A DNA stretch of 64,000 nt from Azospirillum oryzae (GCF_900177515.1 NZ_FXAK01000002.1:662001-726000); one strand, 5' to 3'; numbered from the stretch's first letter, positions 8,163 to 17,333 are shown. The notes: generated by a model from the sequence alone, not told the origin. Made by a program: numbers and translations.

Positions 8163-9079
8163 TCCTGCGTTTCCGAGCTGGCGCTTGTTCGGCCCTTGCC
8201 GCCCTTGCCCTGTTGGCCTCGACGGCGCTCACCATCACCCCATCGCCGGCCGCCGCCCAGATGTTCGGCGGTAGTGGGCTGGGAGGTTTGTTCGGTGGCA
8301 GTGGCGGCGGCTGCGGTGGAGAGAGCGACGGGCTGTTCGGCCTGATCGTGTCCGCGGCGGTCGGCTATTTCACCGGCGGGGTGGGCGGGGCCGCGATGGG
8401 CGCCGGCTCCAGTCTTGCCGGTGGCGGTCAGGGGCAGAGTCCGGGCTGCCCGATCGTCGAGAGCAAGCCGCTGATGGTCGAAGGGATGGTCCAGCGCCAG
8501 GAGGTCGAGATCATCGCCCAGACCGCGCATATGCTCACCCAGATCGACAACATGATCCGTATGCGCGCCCTGTCCGATCTCGACAGCGGTGGAGCGGTGG
8601 CTGCCCGTCTGGGCGAGACCCGCCGGGCCGCCGACGGCGTTGGCCGGGTCCAGTGGAGCCTCGACGGCGTCGACCGCCAGTTCACCGCCCTCTACCCGGA
8701 CGTGTTGCCCAACGGTCTGGATGCGGAGGGGGTGGTTGCGCATCAGGCCGAGCAGGCCCGCCTCGCCCGCGATGCCAGCCGGGCCAGCAAGCGGGTGTCG
8801 GCCGATGTCGTCACCGGCATCGAAGCCTATCCGGAGCGGGCGCGCGACCTGATGGCGGCGCTGAAGGCCTGCGACGGCCAGACCTGTGCCATCGATGCCG
8901 GGGCTCAGGCGACCCTGCTCAACGCCGAGATGGCCGGCCAACTCCTCATGCTGCAGGCCGCTCATGGCCGCGCCCTCGAGGCTCAACTCGATTACGAGCA
9001 GGCCGCCGTCGAGCGCGCCCGTCAGCAGGCCATCCTCAGCTGGCGCGGCCTCGACACCTACGGTGCCCCTGGAAGCTGA
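8159..9079 (+). CDS. trbJ: Conjugal transfer protein TrbJ (VirB5 family)
   Basis: TrbJ is a secreted minor pilus component thought to sit at the pilus tip. The 306-residue product has a signal peptide with likely cleavage after PAAA (residue 33), then a glycine-rich stretch and a hydrophobic segment. A long helical region from about residue 105 follows, including QTAHMLTQIDNMIRM, typical of TrbJ. Two cysteines in the C-terminal part (KACDGQTCAID) could form a disulfide. The start overlaps the trbE stop. Confidence 0.88.
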   Translation: MILRFRAGACSALAALALLASTALTITPSPAAAQMFGGSGLGGLFGGSGGGCGGESDGLFGLIVSAAVGYFTGGVGGAAMGAGSSLAGGGQGQSPGCPIVESKPLMVEGMVQRQEVEIIAQTAHMLTQIDNMIRMRALSDLDSGGAVAARLGETRRAADGVGRVQWSLDGVDRQFTALYPDVLPNGLDAEGVVAHQAEQARLARDASRASKRVSADVVTGIEAYPERARDLMAALKACDGQTCAIDAGAQATLLNAEMAGQLLMLQAAHGRALEAQLDYEQAAVERARQQAILSWRGLDTYGAPGS

Positions 9080-9109
9080 CCCCGGACATTGAACAGGGAG
9101 AGCTGAACC

Positions 9110-9292
9110 ATGAGCCTCGCACGCATCGCTCTGATCTTCGCCGGCCTACTCCTGCTCAGCATTCTCGGCGCCGCCGTGCTGGTCGGGATGATGCTGACCG
9201 ACGACGGCGCCTGGACCCGCGAGCGGCTGGAGCGCCTGTCGGACTGGCGCGGCATCGAGCGCTATCGCGCCGTGCCGCCCGGCCGGGAGTGA
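9110..9292 (+). CDS. Small membrane protein in the trbK position
   Basis: This 60-residue protein sits between trbJ and trbL, exactly where IncP and Ti-type operons carry trbK, the entry-exclusion gene. It has one N-terminal hydrophobic helix (about residues 4-30) and a short charged tail. Unlike RP4 TrbK it has no lipobox cysteine, so exclusion activity is inferred from position only. A GGGAGAG ribosome site precedes the ATG by about 9 bases, supporting real translation. Confidence 0.7.
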   Translation: MSLARIALIFAGLLLLSILGAAVLVGMMLTDDGAWTRERLERLSDWRGIERYRAVPPGRE

Positions 9293-9298
9293 CCGGCC

Positions 9299-10588
9299 AT
9301 GGACGTCAGCGGCCTGTCGATCGCCCTGCACCAGCTGACCGCCATGGTGGTGACCGCTCTCGGTCTGCTCGGGCCGGACGCCCACCAAGCGCTCCGCCTG
9401 CTGATGATGCTATCCTACACCCTTGCCCTCTTGCTCTGGCTGTTCGAGGGCAAGCCGGCGGTGCACGGCCCCTTCCTGCGCATGCTGCTGAAATTCACCG
9501 TCATCGGTGCGCTGGTGGAGTGGTTTCCTGCGGGCTCGGCCGCCTTGATGCAGGCGGCGGCCCGGCAGGGTCTCAGCCTCGGCCCCGGTGCCCCCTTCGC
9601 CCTCGACGATCCCGGCTACATCGCCCATCTCGGCATCCAGGCGGTGATCCCGCTGATGCTGCGCGTCAAGGAGATGCTGGGGCCGGTCGATTTCTTCCTG
9701 AACTTCGTTGAGATCGTCATCTTCCTGCTGGCGGGCTTGGTGGTGATCGTCAGCTTCTGCATCCTGGCGATTCAGGTCTTCCTCGCCTTCCTGGAATACC
9801 GGCTGCTGTCGCTGGCCGCTTATCTCGCCATTCCCTTCGCGGTGCTGGGGCCGACCAGCTTCGTCGCCGAGCGCGCCATCGGCTACATCGCGGCGTCGGC
9901 CATGAAGCTGCTGGTGCTGGGCGCCATCATTGCCGTCTGTGGCGCCACCCTGACCAGCCTGACCTTCCAGGGCACGCCGACCCTGGCCCAGGCCTTCGGC
10001 GTGGCGGTGCTGGCCGCCGCCATCTTCGTGCTGGCGATCAAGGCACCGCGCGCCGCCGCCGGCCTGGTGAATGGCGGGCCGGTGATGGACGGCATGACGG
10101 CGCTGGCCGCCTTGTGGACCGCCGGCTGGCTCGGCGCCCGTAGCGTCGCCGGTGGAGCCGCCGCATCGAGCGGTGCTGCCGGCAGCGTACTGGCTGGGAG
10201 CACCACGGCCCTCGGCCTGCTGCGCACAGTGGCTGGTGGCGCTACCGCTTCGGTCGGCACCATGCCAGGCAGCCGATCCGGCTCGGTGGGCGGATCGGGC
10301 GGATCGGGCGGATCGGGGCGGCATTATCCGGCCGGGCACTTCGGTGGGGCAGGGGGAGGCGCCGGGCAGGGGAGCGCTCAGCGGTCAGGCGGCGGCTGGG
10401 ACAAGCCGATGACCGAGGCCCAGCGCGGGCAGCTCGACCGTCTCTCTGCCGGCCGGACCTATCCTGCCGACCTCACCCGTGGGCAGGCCAGCCGCCTGAT
10501 CGAGGAGTGGGGCGGTGAGGACTCCTGGCTTCGCGCTGGCGCCCGCAAGCCCAAACCCGACGCTCCGGAGAAGGGAGATCCATCATGA
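9299..10588 (+). CDS. trbL: Conjugal transfer protein TrbL (VirB6 family)
   Basis: TrbL/VirB6 is the polytopic inner-membrane protein that helps form the translocation channel. The 429-residue product has at least six hydrophobic segments in its first 300 residues, including FFLNFVEIVIFLLAGLVVIV and the conserved loop FLEYRLLSLAAYLAIPF. This is followed by a long glycine/serine-rich linker with repeated GGSGGSG and a hydrophilic C-terminus ending SRLIEEWGGEDSWLRAG. The extended Gly/Ser tail is common in TrbL. The stop overlaps the trbF start. Confidence 0.9.
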   Translation: MDVSGLSIALHQLTAMVVTALGLLGPDAHQALRLLMMLSYTLALLLWLFEGKPAVHGPFLRMLLKFTVIGALVEWFPAGSAALMQAAARQGLSLGPGAPFALDDPGYIAHLGIQAVIPLMLRVKEMLGPVDFFLNFVEIVIFLLAGLVVIVSFCILAIQVFLAFLEYRLLSLAAYLAIPFAVLGPTSFVAERAIGYIAASAMKLLVLGAIIAVCGATLTSLTFQGTPTLAQAFGVAVLAAAIFVLAIKAPRAAAGLVNGGPVMDGMTALAALWTAGWLGARSVAGGAAASSGAAGSVLAGSTTALGLLRTVAGGATASVGTMPGSRSGSVGGSGGSGGSGRHYPAGHFGGAGGGAGQGSAQRSGGGWDKPMTEAQRGQLDRLSAGRTYPADLTRGQASRLIEEWGGEDSWLRAGARKPKPDAPEKGDPS

Positions 10589-11403
10589 GGGAGCGCATCG
10601 TCAACGCCTACGATCCGCCGCCGGCCGGGGTGCCGGACAGCGCCCGCTACCTGGAGGCCATGACCTACCGCGCCAGCCGCGAGGCCAAGGCGCTGCGGCT
10701 GAAGCGCTGGTACCTTGGCCTGACCATCCTGAGCCTCGGCTGGGGCGGGCTGATGACCTGGGACAATCTGCGCGTCGCCGGCCAGTTGGTGGAGATCGCC
10801 CGGACAAAGCCGGTCTACCGGGTCGAGCAGGCGCTCGACGGTCACCAGAGCCTGCTGCTGCTCGACAGCACGCTCAGCGTCAGCAAGGGCGCGCGGATCA
10901 ATGCGGTCAGTTGGTTCATCCGCTGGCAGCGCCAGATCGGCACCGACCCGGTGATGCTGGCCAGGGACCGCGCCGCGGCCCGCGCCCGCCTGACCGCCGG
11001 GGCCGAGAAGAAATGGGATGCCCTGGTGGCGGCCGATCTCGACCCGGCCGAGGGCTGGAGCCGCGACGTCGCCGACATCCGCGTGCAGGAGCGCGAGGCC
11101 GATCCGAAGACCGGCGCCTCCTCCTTCTATGTGGTGTGGACCGAGACGGTCTATCGCCGCTTCAAGCCGGAGAGCCGGGCGCTGATGAGCGCCGCGGTGG
11201 TGACGATGGATGGTGCGCCTCGTGACGGCGCACTCGACGGCGTGTCGATCTCCGGCTTTTCCCAGCCCAGCGGAACCCCGCTGGCGCTGGAGCCGCGCGA
11301 CGCTGCGAAGGCGGCCCGGTCCGATCCGGCCGCGGCACCATCGACGCCGACCATTCCGCCCCTTCCGAGCCCTCCGACCCCATCGACGGAGTCCCGGCCA
11401 TGA
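10585..11403 (+). CDS. trbF: Conjugal transfer protein TrbF (VirB8 family)
   Basis: VirB8/TrbF is a bitopic inner-membrane assembly factor linking core and inner-membrane complexes. The 272-residue protein has a short cytoplasmic N-terminus with NAYDPPP, one transmembrane helix at about 41-58, and a periplasmic VirB8 fold. Typical segments include INAVSWFIRWQRQIGTDPV and FYVVWTETVYRRF. The last 45 residues are a Pro/Ala/Ser-rich tail. Start and stop both overlap neighbours by ATGA, so it belongs to the same translationally coupled block. Confidence 0.9.
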   Translation: MRERIVNAYDPPPAGVPDSARYLEAMTYRASREAKALRLKRWYLGLTILSLGWGGLMTWDNLRVAGQLVEIARTKPVYRVEQALDGHQSLLLLDSTLSVSKGARINAVSWFIRWQRQIGTDPVMLARDRAAARARLTAGAEKKWDALVAADLDPAEGWSRDVADIRVQEREADPKTGASSFYVVWTETVYRRFKPESRALMSAAVVTMDGAPRDGALDGVSISGFSQPSGTPLALEPRDAAKAARSDPAAAPSTPTIPPLPSPPTPSTESRP

Positions 11404-12356
11404 CCCGCCTGTTTCCCTGGCTGGCCCTGCCGCTGCTGGCGGCCTGTGCCACCGAGCCGCCCTCGGTGCCGATTGCCGGGCCGCCCGATCCGCCTCGCAT
11501 CTACACGATGGCCGATCTGCACGTCCCGCCGACGCAGATGCAGCGGGAACCGAAGGAGACGCTCGGCGCGCGGCCATCGCGGGCGCAGACCCGCAGTTGG
11601 GTGGGGCAGGCCAACGAAGCGGCCCTCGACCTGCCGACCGTGACCTGCTTCAAGGGCAAGAGCTGCGAATACTGGTACCAGCCCGACCAGCAATATCTCG
11701 TCTACATGGCCGAGGCGAACCAGACCTTGGTCTGCCTGAAGCCGGGCGAGGTGGTGCGCGACATCGTGGCGCCGGGCGCCCAGGTGTGGATTCCGCACCA
11801 GCCCTACAGCTTCGGCAAAGGCCGGCAGCGCACCGAATGCATCGCCTTCATGCCGCGGCGCGCCGGGATGAATCAGCAGATCTCGGTCTTCACCAACGAG
11901 CGCAAATACGACCTCAACGTCGAGACCCACAAGCGGGTTCATCACGTCGAGGTCCGGTGGCGCTATCCCGAGGACTGGCTGGCGGCGCTCAACGGTTCGC
12001 CGACCTTGGCCGGCGGCGCGGCCATGGAAGGGCGCGACCGGACCACCGAGCTGGCCTATCGCGACCGCCGCTGCACCTACACACTGGACGGCGACACGCC
12101 GCAATGGCGCCCGGTGCCGACGGCGGACGGGCAGCCGCCGGTGTGCGACGACAGCGAGGTGACGGTCATCAACTTCACACCCGGCGTACTCGGCGCCTAC
12201 GGCGCTCCGGCGCTATGGCGTGTTGCCGAGGATGGCACTCGAACGCCTGTGCAGTATGGCAGGATGAACGCGACGTACCGCGTCGCCGGCATCCACGATC
12301 ATCTTCTGCTGAGCCTCGGCGCCCAGGAGGTTCATATCCGGAGGAACCGGCCATGA
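11400..12356 (+). CDS. trbG: Conjugal transfer lipoprotein TrbG (VirB9 family)
   Basis: TrbG is part of the outer-membrane core complex of the secretion channel. The 318-residue product begins with a lipoprotein signal whose lipobox LAAC places the lipidated cysteine at residue 16, an arrangement that substitutes for a separate VirB7. The C-terminal half has the VirB9 beta-domain features NLTNVETHKRVHHVEVRW-like in family position and WRVAEDGTRTPVQYGRMNAT. It overlaps trbF upstream and trbI downstream. Confidence 0.9.
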   Translation: MTRLFPWLALPLLAACATEPPSVPIAGPPDPPRIYTMADLHVPPTQMQREPKETLGARPSRAQTRSWVGQANEAALDLPTVTCFKGKSCEYWYQPDQQYLVYMAEANQTLVCLKPGEVVRDIVAPGAQVWIPHQPYSFGKGRQRTECIAFMPRRAGMNQQISVFTNERKYDLNVETHKRVHHVEVRWRYPEDWLAALNGSPTLAGGAAMEGRDRTTELAYRDRRCTYTLDGDTPQWRPVPTADGQPPVCDDSEVTVINFTPGVLGAYGAPALWRVAEDGTRTPVQYGRMNATYRVAGIHDHLLLSLGAQEVHIRRNRP

Positions 12357-13336
12357 GTGCGCCCGGTACCACGCCGTTGACGCCCGACCCACTGGAGCGC
12401 CGCCGGGTCATCGTCTCCGGCCCGCACCTCGTCCGCATCCTGCTGGTAAGCACCGCGGTGATTGGGGTGGGGCTGGTGGCCTACATGGTTGGCCGCGGCC
12501 AGGGAGAGGAGCCGGTGTCGAAGCAGCCGATCCTGTTCGACCATCGTCCGCCCAAGAGCATGCTGCCGAGCTACGCCGATCTGGCGCCACCCCCGCCGCC
12601 GGCTCCCCGCGTCGAGGTTCCGAAACCGGCCCCGGCACAACCAAAGCCGCAAATGCGTGGGCCGGCCAAGGAGGACGAGCTGCGCAAGAAAGCGCTTGAG
12701 GCTGGGGTAGGCGGATGGAGCCGCAAGGAACCAGGGGAGAGCGCCCCTGCCGGACGCCGGGAAGGGAGGGATTTTGCAGCCGCCGGTGGGGACTGCACCG
12801 TGCCGGCGGGAACGCCGTTCCCGCTGCAGACCATCAGCCGGGTCGTGACGGAGCAGGGCGGCGTGCTGACCGCCCAGGTGACGCAGGATGTTTGGGACGC
12901 CGGCTTCGCCTGCCTGGCGGTGCCCGCCGGATCGCTGGTGACGATGGAGGTTGGCAGCAGCGTCACCAAAGGTCAAAAGCGCATCGTGGTCGCTAAACCG
13001 ATGATCACCCGGCCGTGGCCGCGCAATGACACCGTTCAACCGGCCGCCGCGGTAGTCGATGCGACCGGTGCCGGAGGCCTGCCGGGCTCGGTGGAGGTGC
13101 CCTGGGTTCAGACGGGTCTGCTGATCGGTGCCAGCGTAGCGGTGGACCTTGCCTCGGCGGCACTGACCGGAGGCGGCAGCCTGCTGGGCACCATCCTCGG
13201 TCGCAGCATGGAAAGTCCGCTGGATCGCGCGGCCAAGGACATGCTGGAGAGGGCGCCGGTGATCATGCTGGAGGCTGGCGAGCCGCTGCTGCTGGTGCTG
13301 CGCGGGGCCTTGCGGGCGGATGATTTCAGATCGTAA
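12353..13336 (+). CDS. trbI: Conjugal transfer protein TrbI (VirB10 family)
   Basis: TrbI/VirB10 spans the envelope from inner to outer membrane and gates the channel. This 327-residue protein has one membrane helix at about 26-46 and a proline-rich periplasmic stretch (about 77-105). A C-terminal VirB10 beta-barrel domain follows, with TVPAGTPFPLQTI and VPAGSLVTMEVGSSV. It is at the short end for the family, mainly through a shorter linker. The ATG overlaps the trbG stop. It is the last gene of the trb series; no trbH or TraF-type peptidase is present. Confidence 0.9.
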   Translation: MSAPGTTPLTPDPLERRRVIVSGPHLVRILLVSTAVIGVGLVAYMVGRGQGEEPVSKQPILFDHRPPKSMLPSYADLAPPPPPAPRVEVPKPAPAQPKPQMRGPAKEDELRKKALEAGVGGWSRKEPGESAPAGRREGRDFAAAGGDCTVPAGTPFPLQTISRVVTEQGGVLTAQVTQDVWDAGFACLAVPAGSLVTMEVGSSVTKGQKRIVVAKPMITRPWPRNDTVQPAAAVVDATGAGGLPGSVEVPWVQTGLLIGASVAVDLASAALTGGGSLLGTILGRSMESPLDRAAKDMLERAPVIMLEAGEPLLLVLRGALRADDFRS

Positions 13337-13344
13337 CCAGGCGA

Positions 13345-14259
13345 TCAGGAGGGATTGCTCGAGGCATCGTCAGTTCCGATTTCCTTGAGGGAGCGGGCGA
13401 TGGTGAGAAAACGTTGCGCTGCCGGCGTAAGCCCCGAGGTTGGCCAGGTCGCGACAGTGGTCACCTTCAATGGGGGCGACAGAGGCCGGCTTACGATGCC
13501 TGGAATGGCGGCGAGAGCCGAGCTCAAGGCGGGTAGGGCCGTAATACCGAAGCCGGCAGCGACCAGCATAAGCCGGGTTTCCAGAAAGAAAACCGGTGAG
13601 GTGATGCTGATCGTGAGGCCGGCAATTCGACTGGCATTCAATAATGCGTGGCCGATCCCATCGTCGTCGTTGCAGCTGTCCAGGATCAGGGGAACATTCG
13701 CCAGCCGGCGGATGTCGATGATAGCGTCTGTGACGAGGGGATGGGTTGTTGGCAGCACGAGATGGATGTCTTCATCCCACAGGATCTCGGCATGCTCGAC
13801 GTCAGCCGTCAGGGTGGAGGGCAACAAAGCGAGGTCGAGCAAGCCGTTGTTCAGCATCCATTGGTGACGTGGTCGCGGCACGTCGCTGACAGTCGCTTGG
13901 CCGGAGGTGGAAATTTTCCGAAAGCGGCTCAACGCATCTGTAAGCCTGATAGTGACGATGTCACGCGTGATCCCGAGACGCAGTGGAATGGCCGTACCGT
14001 CTTGAGCTTGTCGGGCGATTTGCACCGCTCGGTCGAGTGATGAGAGGATGTTCTGGGCTTCATTCAGGAACATCTCCCCAGCCTGGGTCAGGCGCGTTCC
14101 CGATGGACTCCGATCGACCAGAGATGTGCCGACATCGGCTTCCAACGAGCGGATCGACTGGCTGAGCGCTGGTTGTCGAAGCCGAAGCTGGCGTGCAGCC
14201 CGGTGAAGGCTGCCTGTCTCGGCCAACGTGATGAAGTGACGAAGATGACGTAGGTCCAT
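13345..14259 (-). CDS. LysR-family transcriptional regulator
   Basis: This 304-residue LysR protein has an N-terminal winged helix (DLRHLRHFITLAETGSLHRA, HTH about 17-37) and a periplasmic-binding-like effector domain. It converges on trbI with only 8 bases between stops. LysR genes often follow trbI in Tn4371-type elements, so it may belong to the transfer module rather than to the catabolic genes. The 136-base gap on its 5' side (14260-14395) is strikingly AT-rich and should hold its promoter. Its ligand is unknown. No divergent target gene adjoins it, because the next gene is also on the minus strand. Confidence 0.85.
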   Translation of the reverse strand: MDLRHLRHFITLAETGSLHRAARQLRLRQPALSQSIRSLEADVGTSLVDRSPSGTRLTQAGEMFLNEAQNILSSLDRAVQIARQAQDGTAIPLRLGITRDIVTIRLTDALSRFRKISTSGQATVSDVPRPRHQWMLNNGLLDLALLPSTLTADVEHAEILWDEDIHLVLPTTHPLVTDAIIDIRRLANVPLILDSCNDDDGIGHALLNASRIAGLTISITSPVFFLETRLMLVAAGFGITALPALSSALAAIPGIVSRPLSPPLKVTTVATWPTSGLTPAAQRFLTIARSLKEIGTDDASSNPS

Positions 14260-14395
14260 TTTAGATCTTTGATTATTGAATGATTAACAAAAATCCGATA
14301 TTCAGGGACTCCGTGGTGAAGATGAGGAGTATTTATTTCAGTCATTTTTCAGAAACGCGGGATGATGGAATGATATTCAAGCTTCCGTGATTTGG

Positions 14396-14638
14396 TCATA
14401 TCGGCTTTCCAATCACCTGTTTTCTGGACCGAAACAACCCCTTCATCAGCAGTGCAGGAAGTTGTGCGGTCAGCGATAGTCCCAAAAGCTTGGCTGCTTG
14501 CCAACAGTCTTCGGGCTTGATGACCATAACGGCCGACATGGCTCCCATGATCTTGCCCTTAATGATTATGGCATCTCCCTCACGATGAATGGATTTGATG
14601 TCGATCATCTCCATTCCTTCCTTGCTGAATACCTTCAT
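14396..14638 (-). CDS. Small conserved-looking protein of unknown function
   Basis: This 80-residue protein begins MKVFSKEGMEMIDIKSI and is encoded just downstream of the flavoprotein on the same strand, so it is probably the last gene of the minus-strand Rieske operon. It has a hydrophobic middle (GKIMGAMSAVMVIKPED) and a C-terminal amphipathic helix ending in a basic GLFRSRKQ tail. Its GC content is visibly lower than that of its neighbours. The frame extends upstream to about 14833 but that extension overlaps the flavoprotein gene and is arginine-rich, so I chose the internal ATG with GAGCGGG before it. I recognise no family; membrane association or a subunit role is only a guess. Confidence 0.55.
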   Translation of the reverse strand: MKVFSKEGMEMIDIKSIHREGDAIIIKGKIMGAMSAVMVIKPEDCWQAAKLLGLSLTAQLPALLMKGLFRSRKQVIGKPI

Positions 14639-14718
14639 GATGCCCGCTCGCCTTATGAAATATTGCTGTTTGGAAAGAGTGGCGGTTGCTGGTGAACCGC
14701 CCCGCAACCGCCGTTTCG

Positions 14719-16308
14719 TCAGGCGGCGACGACCTTGTCGAAGTCGATGCCGAACTCTTCCATCAACAGCCGTGCGACGTTTCGGCCGGAAGCGGCGGTG
14801 ACGCCGCCGCCGGGATGGGTGCTGGCTCCGCACAGGAAGAGCTGATCAACCGGCGACCGGTATTGGCCCCAGCCGGCCACGGGGCGGTTGCCGCCAATCT
14901 GCCAGGAATAGGAACCAAAATGAAGGATATCGGCGCCAATCATCGCGTTGTTGTGGCGCTCGATGTCCAGCGGCGTCATGAACGAGAAGCCGAGGATGTT
15001 GTCCTCGTCCATGTTGGTGGTCAGCGCCTTCAGATCGTTCAGAAAGCCCTGGGCGACCTCGTTGCCGATGTCGTCCCAGCGCTGCGGACCACCATCCTTC
15101 AGGTTGTACGGGCAGAAGGCGTACATGTTCAGCACCCGCTTGCCCTCTGGCGCGCGTCCGCCCTTATCGACCGAGTCCTGCGTCACATAGGCGACGAAGT
15201 CCCGCCGGGGATAGCCCCGCTCGAGATCTCGGAACGCTTTCTCGAATTCCTCGGCGTTGGAATGCGACCGCTCGACCCAGAAGAAATCATCGACCGCCGG
15301 TCCCACCTTGTACTTCGGAGCTTCCTTGAGGGCGACGTGCATGTTGAAGGGCTGGAAGCTGCTGGGCTTCAGCCCGCGGATCCGTGTCTCGAACCCATCG
15401 GGCAGCGCGACGCCGGGCACCATGTGCGGGAAGATCTGCTTGGCGTGGAGGTTCGTGACCACCGCGCGGGTTGCCAGGATTTCCTCGCCGCTCTCCAGAA
15501 TGACGCCGGTCGCTTTCTGGCCGTCGAGCTTGATTTGCTTGATCGGGCTGCTGGTCCTGACCACGCCGCCGTGCGATTCGAGGCAGGCGCGCAAGGCGTC
15601 GGCGAACGCGCCCGACCCGCCGGCCGGCACACCCACTCCGTAGCGGTGCATAAAGGGCAGGATGATGTAAAAGCCGAAGCCGGTGCCGTTGTCGAACGGG
15701 TTGATCATGGCTTCCGATGCGTAGCGCGCCAAGGCGATCTTGACCTTGTCGTTCTCGAACCACTCGCCGATCAGATCCCAGGAACTGATGGACATGGTGC
15801 GCAGCAGTTCACGCCCCTCCGGGCTGCTGTCCATCAGCATGGTCTGGTGCCCGTAGCTGGGCGGCGTGTTGAACATCCCCGTGACCATCAGGTCGAGCGT
15901 CCTGAACACATGTTCGTTGAAGCGGCGATACGCGTCGGCGTCCTTGGCCGAGAATTTGGCGATGGACTGCGCCGTCTTCTCCAGGTCGGTGTAGAATTCG
16001 AGCGTGGAGCCGTCGTCATAGAAGATCGACGTCATCTTGTCCGGATTGAGATAATTCAACCCGAACGTCGACAACAGCTTCAGTTCGTCGTTCCGCAGCA
16101 GGGGGTTGGCCTGCAACAGCGTATGGGCGACGGAGCAGACGTCGTGCTTGAAGCCGGGGATGGTCAGTTCGCGGGTCATCACCCCGCCGCCGACCTTGTC
16201 GTTCTTCTCGACGACGCAGACCGTCAGGCCCGCCTTGGCCAGATAGCTGGCGGCGACCAAGCCGTTGTGCCCGCCGCCGGCAACGACGATGTCGTAGGTT
16301 TCAACCAT
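14719..16308 (-). CDS. Phytoene-dehydrogenase-like FAD oxidoreductase
   Basis: This 529-residue flavoprotein belongs to the CrtI/phytoene desaturase-like amine-oxidase superfamily. The N-terminal dinucleotide-binding motif is VVAGGGHNGLVAASYL, followed by CVVEKNDKVGGG. The C-terminal FAD motif contains LFLCGASTHPGGGVTAASGRN, typical of CrtI relatives. Members desaturate, isomerise or oxidise hydrophobic alicyclic substrates. It lies downstream of the copy-1 extradiol dioxygenase on the same strand, so it probably acts on a hydrophobic intermediate of this pathway. There is no CrtB or other carotenoid gene nearby, which argues against pigment synthesis. Copy 2 of the module has no equivalent gene. 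Confidence 0.82.
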   Translation of the reverse strand: MVETYDIVVAGGGHNGLVAASYLAKAGLTVCVVEKNDKVGGGVMTRELTIPGFKHDVCSVAHTLLQANPLLRNDELKLLSTFGLNYLNPDKMTSIFYDDGSTLEFYTDLEKTAQSIAKFSAKDADAYRRFNEHVFRTLDLMVTGMFNTPPSYGHQTMLMDSSPEGRELLRTMSISSWDLIGEWFENDKVKIALARYASEAMINPFDNGTGFGFYIILPFMHRYGVGVPAGGSGAFADALRACLESHGGVVRTSSPIKQIKLDGQKATGVILESGEEILATRAVVTNLHAKQIFPHMVPGVALPDGFETRIRGLKPSSFQPFNMHVALKEAPKYKVGPAVDDFFWVERSHSNAEEFEKAFRDLERGYPRRDFVAYVTQDSVDKGGRAPEGKRVLNMYAFCPYNLKDGGPQRWDDIGNEVAQGFLNDLKALTTNMDEDNILGFSFMTPLDIERHNNAMIGADILHFGSYSWQIGGNRPVAGWGQYRSPVDQLFLCGASTHPGGGVTAASGRNVARLLMEEFGIDFDKVVAA

Positions 16309-16418
16309 CGGAATTTCCTCAGGAAAAATGTGTTCCGGACGTCCATGGCCGGACCGTCACGCTGGAAAGGGTTGGCGGCCTGTTCGAAGAACCCCGAACG
16401 GAGGCGCCGTTTCGGTCT

Positions 16419-17333
16419 TTACTGGAAATCCTCCAGCGGACGGACGCTCGGCCCCAGGATCGGGCCGGTCACCTCGTGCCCCCACAGGCTCAACCGCTCC
16501 GGGTTCAGTTCGAAGGGATCGCCCGGCCATGGCTCGAATTCATGGATGGCTTCCACCACGAAACCCGACGGCGTGAAATGATAGAAGGAGAGGTGCGGAT
16601 CCTGGGTGTGCTGGCCCAGCGTCATCTGCATTTGGATCCCGCGCTTCTGCACGATGTCGTAGGTTTCGCCGAGATCGCGCAAGGTGGCGAAAAAAATGCC
16701 GATGTGCTGCAATCCCATAGAGCCCGGCCGCAGACCATAGGCGATGTCGTGGCTGGTCTTGTTGTTCAGCTTCGAGCGGAAGAAGCCGGTCTTGCCCTTG
16801 CCGGCACCCGCCCCATACCAGTGGAAGCCCATGACGTCGATCAGGAAGCTTTCCAGAGCGGGCGTGTATTCGGGGGTGATCACGACGATGTGACCGAGAC
16901 CGCGCTCGTCGGCGACGAATCTGCGGTTGGGCAGGCCGGACACGAAGGAGTGCGGATCCCACTTCTGCCCGTAGAACAACTCGTGCTGGAAACCGACCGG
17001 ATCCTTGAAGCGGATCAGTTCGCGCACACCGCGGAGTTTGCGGAGCGCCTCGTCGCCAACGGTGATCTCGACGCCGGCCGCCCGGAATTTTTCGACCGCG
17101 GCGTTGAACGCCACCCGGCCGACGGCTTCCCAGCCGATGTAGCTCACGCGATCGATCGGACCGGGGTGGATGGCGATGCGGTGACGGCGGTCGTCCATGC
17201 GCAGATACAGGGATTGCTCGTCCCCTTCCGGCGCGACGCCGACCCCCATGCCCAGCACGTTCGGCCCGTAATCCCGCCAGGCATCGATGTTCGGCGACTC
17301 GATGCCGATGTAGCCAACGCCGATGATGTCCAT
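16419..17333 (-). CDS. Two-domain type I extradiol dioxygenase (VOC), copy 1
   Basis: Type I extradiol dioxygenases open catechols next to the hydroxyls using Fe(II). The 304-residue protein has two tandem vicinal-oxygen-chelate domains. The 2-His-1-Glu iron triad is intact: H148 in LGHIVVITPEY, H210 in LQHIGIFFATL and E261 in FTPSGFVVE. H195 and Y251 sit at the positions of the second-sphere His and Tyr of BphC. The substrate may be a catechol made by the Rieske oxygenase upstream on the same strand. The ATG follows AGGGGG. The product has the same length as copy 2 at 27814-28728 and aligns with it without visible gaps, at roughly three quarters identity. Confidence 0.88.
   Translation of the reverse strand: MDIIGVGYIGIESPNIDAWRDYGPNVLGMGVGVAPEGDEQSLYLRMDDRRHRIAIHPGPIDRVSYIGWEAVGRVAFNAAVEKFRAAGVEITVGDEALRKLRGVRELIRFKDPVGFQHELFYGQKWDPHSFVSGLPNRRFVADERGLGHIVVITPEYTPALESFLIDVMGFHWYGAGAGKGKTGFFRSKLNNKTSHDIAYGLRPGSMGLQHIGIFFATLRDLGETYDIVQKRGIQMQMTLGQHTQDPHLSFYHFTPSGFVVEAIHEFEPWPGDPFELNPERLSLWGHEVTGPILGPSVRPLEDFQ

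Noticed and set aside
14719..16308. Carotenoid biosynthesis role for the CrtI-like flavoprotein
   Set aside because: No phytoene synthase, cyclase or other carotenoid gene is nearby, and it lies within a Rieske operon.
14686..16581. Long open frame on the plus strand opposite the flavoprotein gene
   Set aside because: The minus-strand frame has clear flavoprotein motifs and a normal length; the opposite frame is low-complexity sequence produced by high-GC codon bias.
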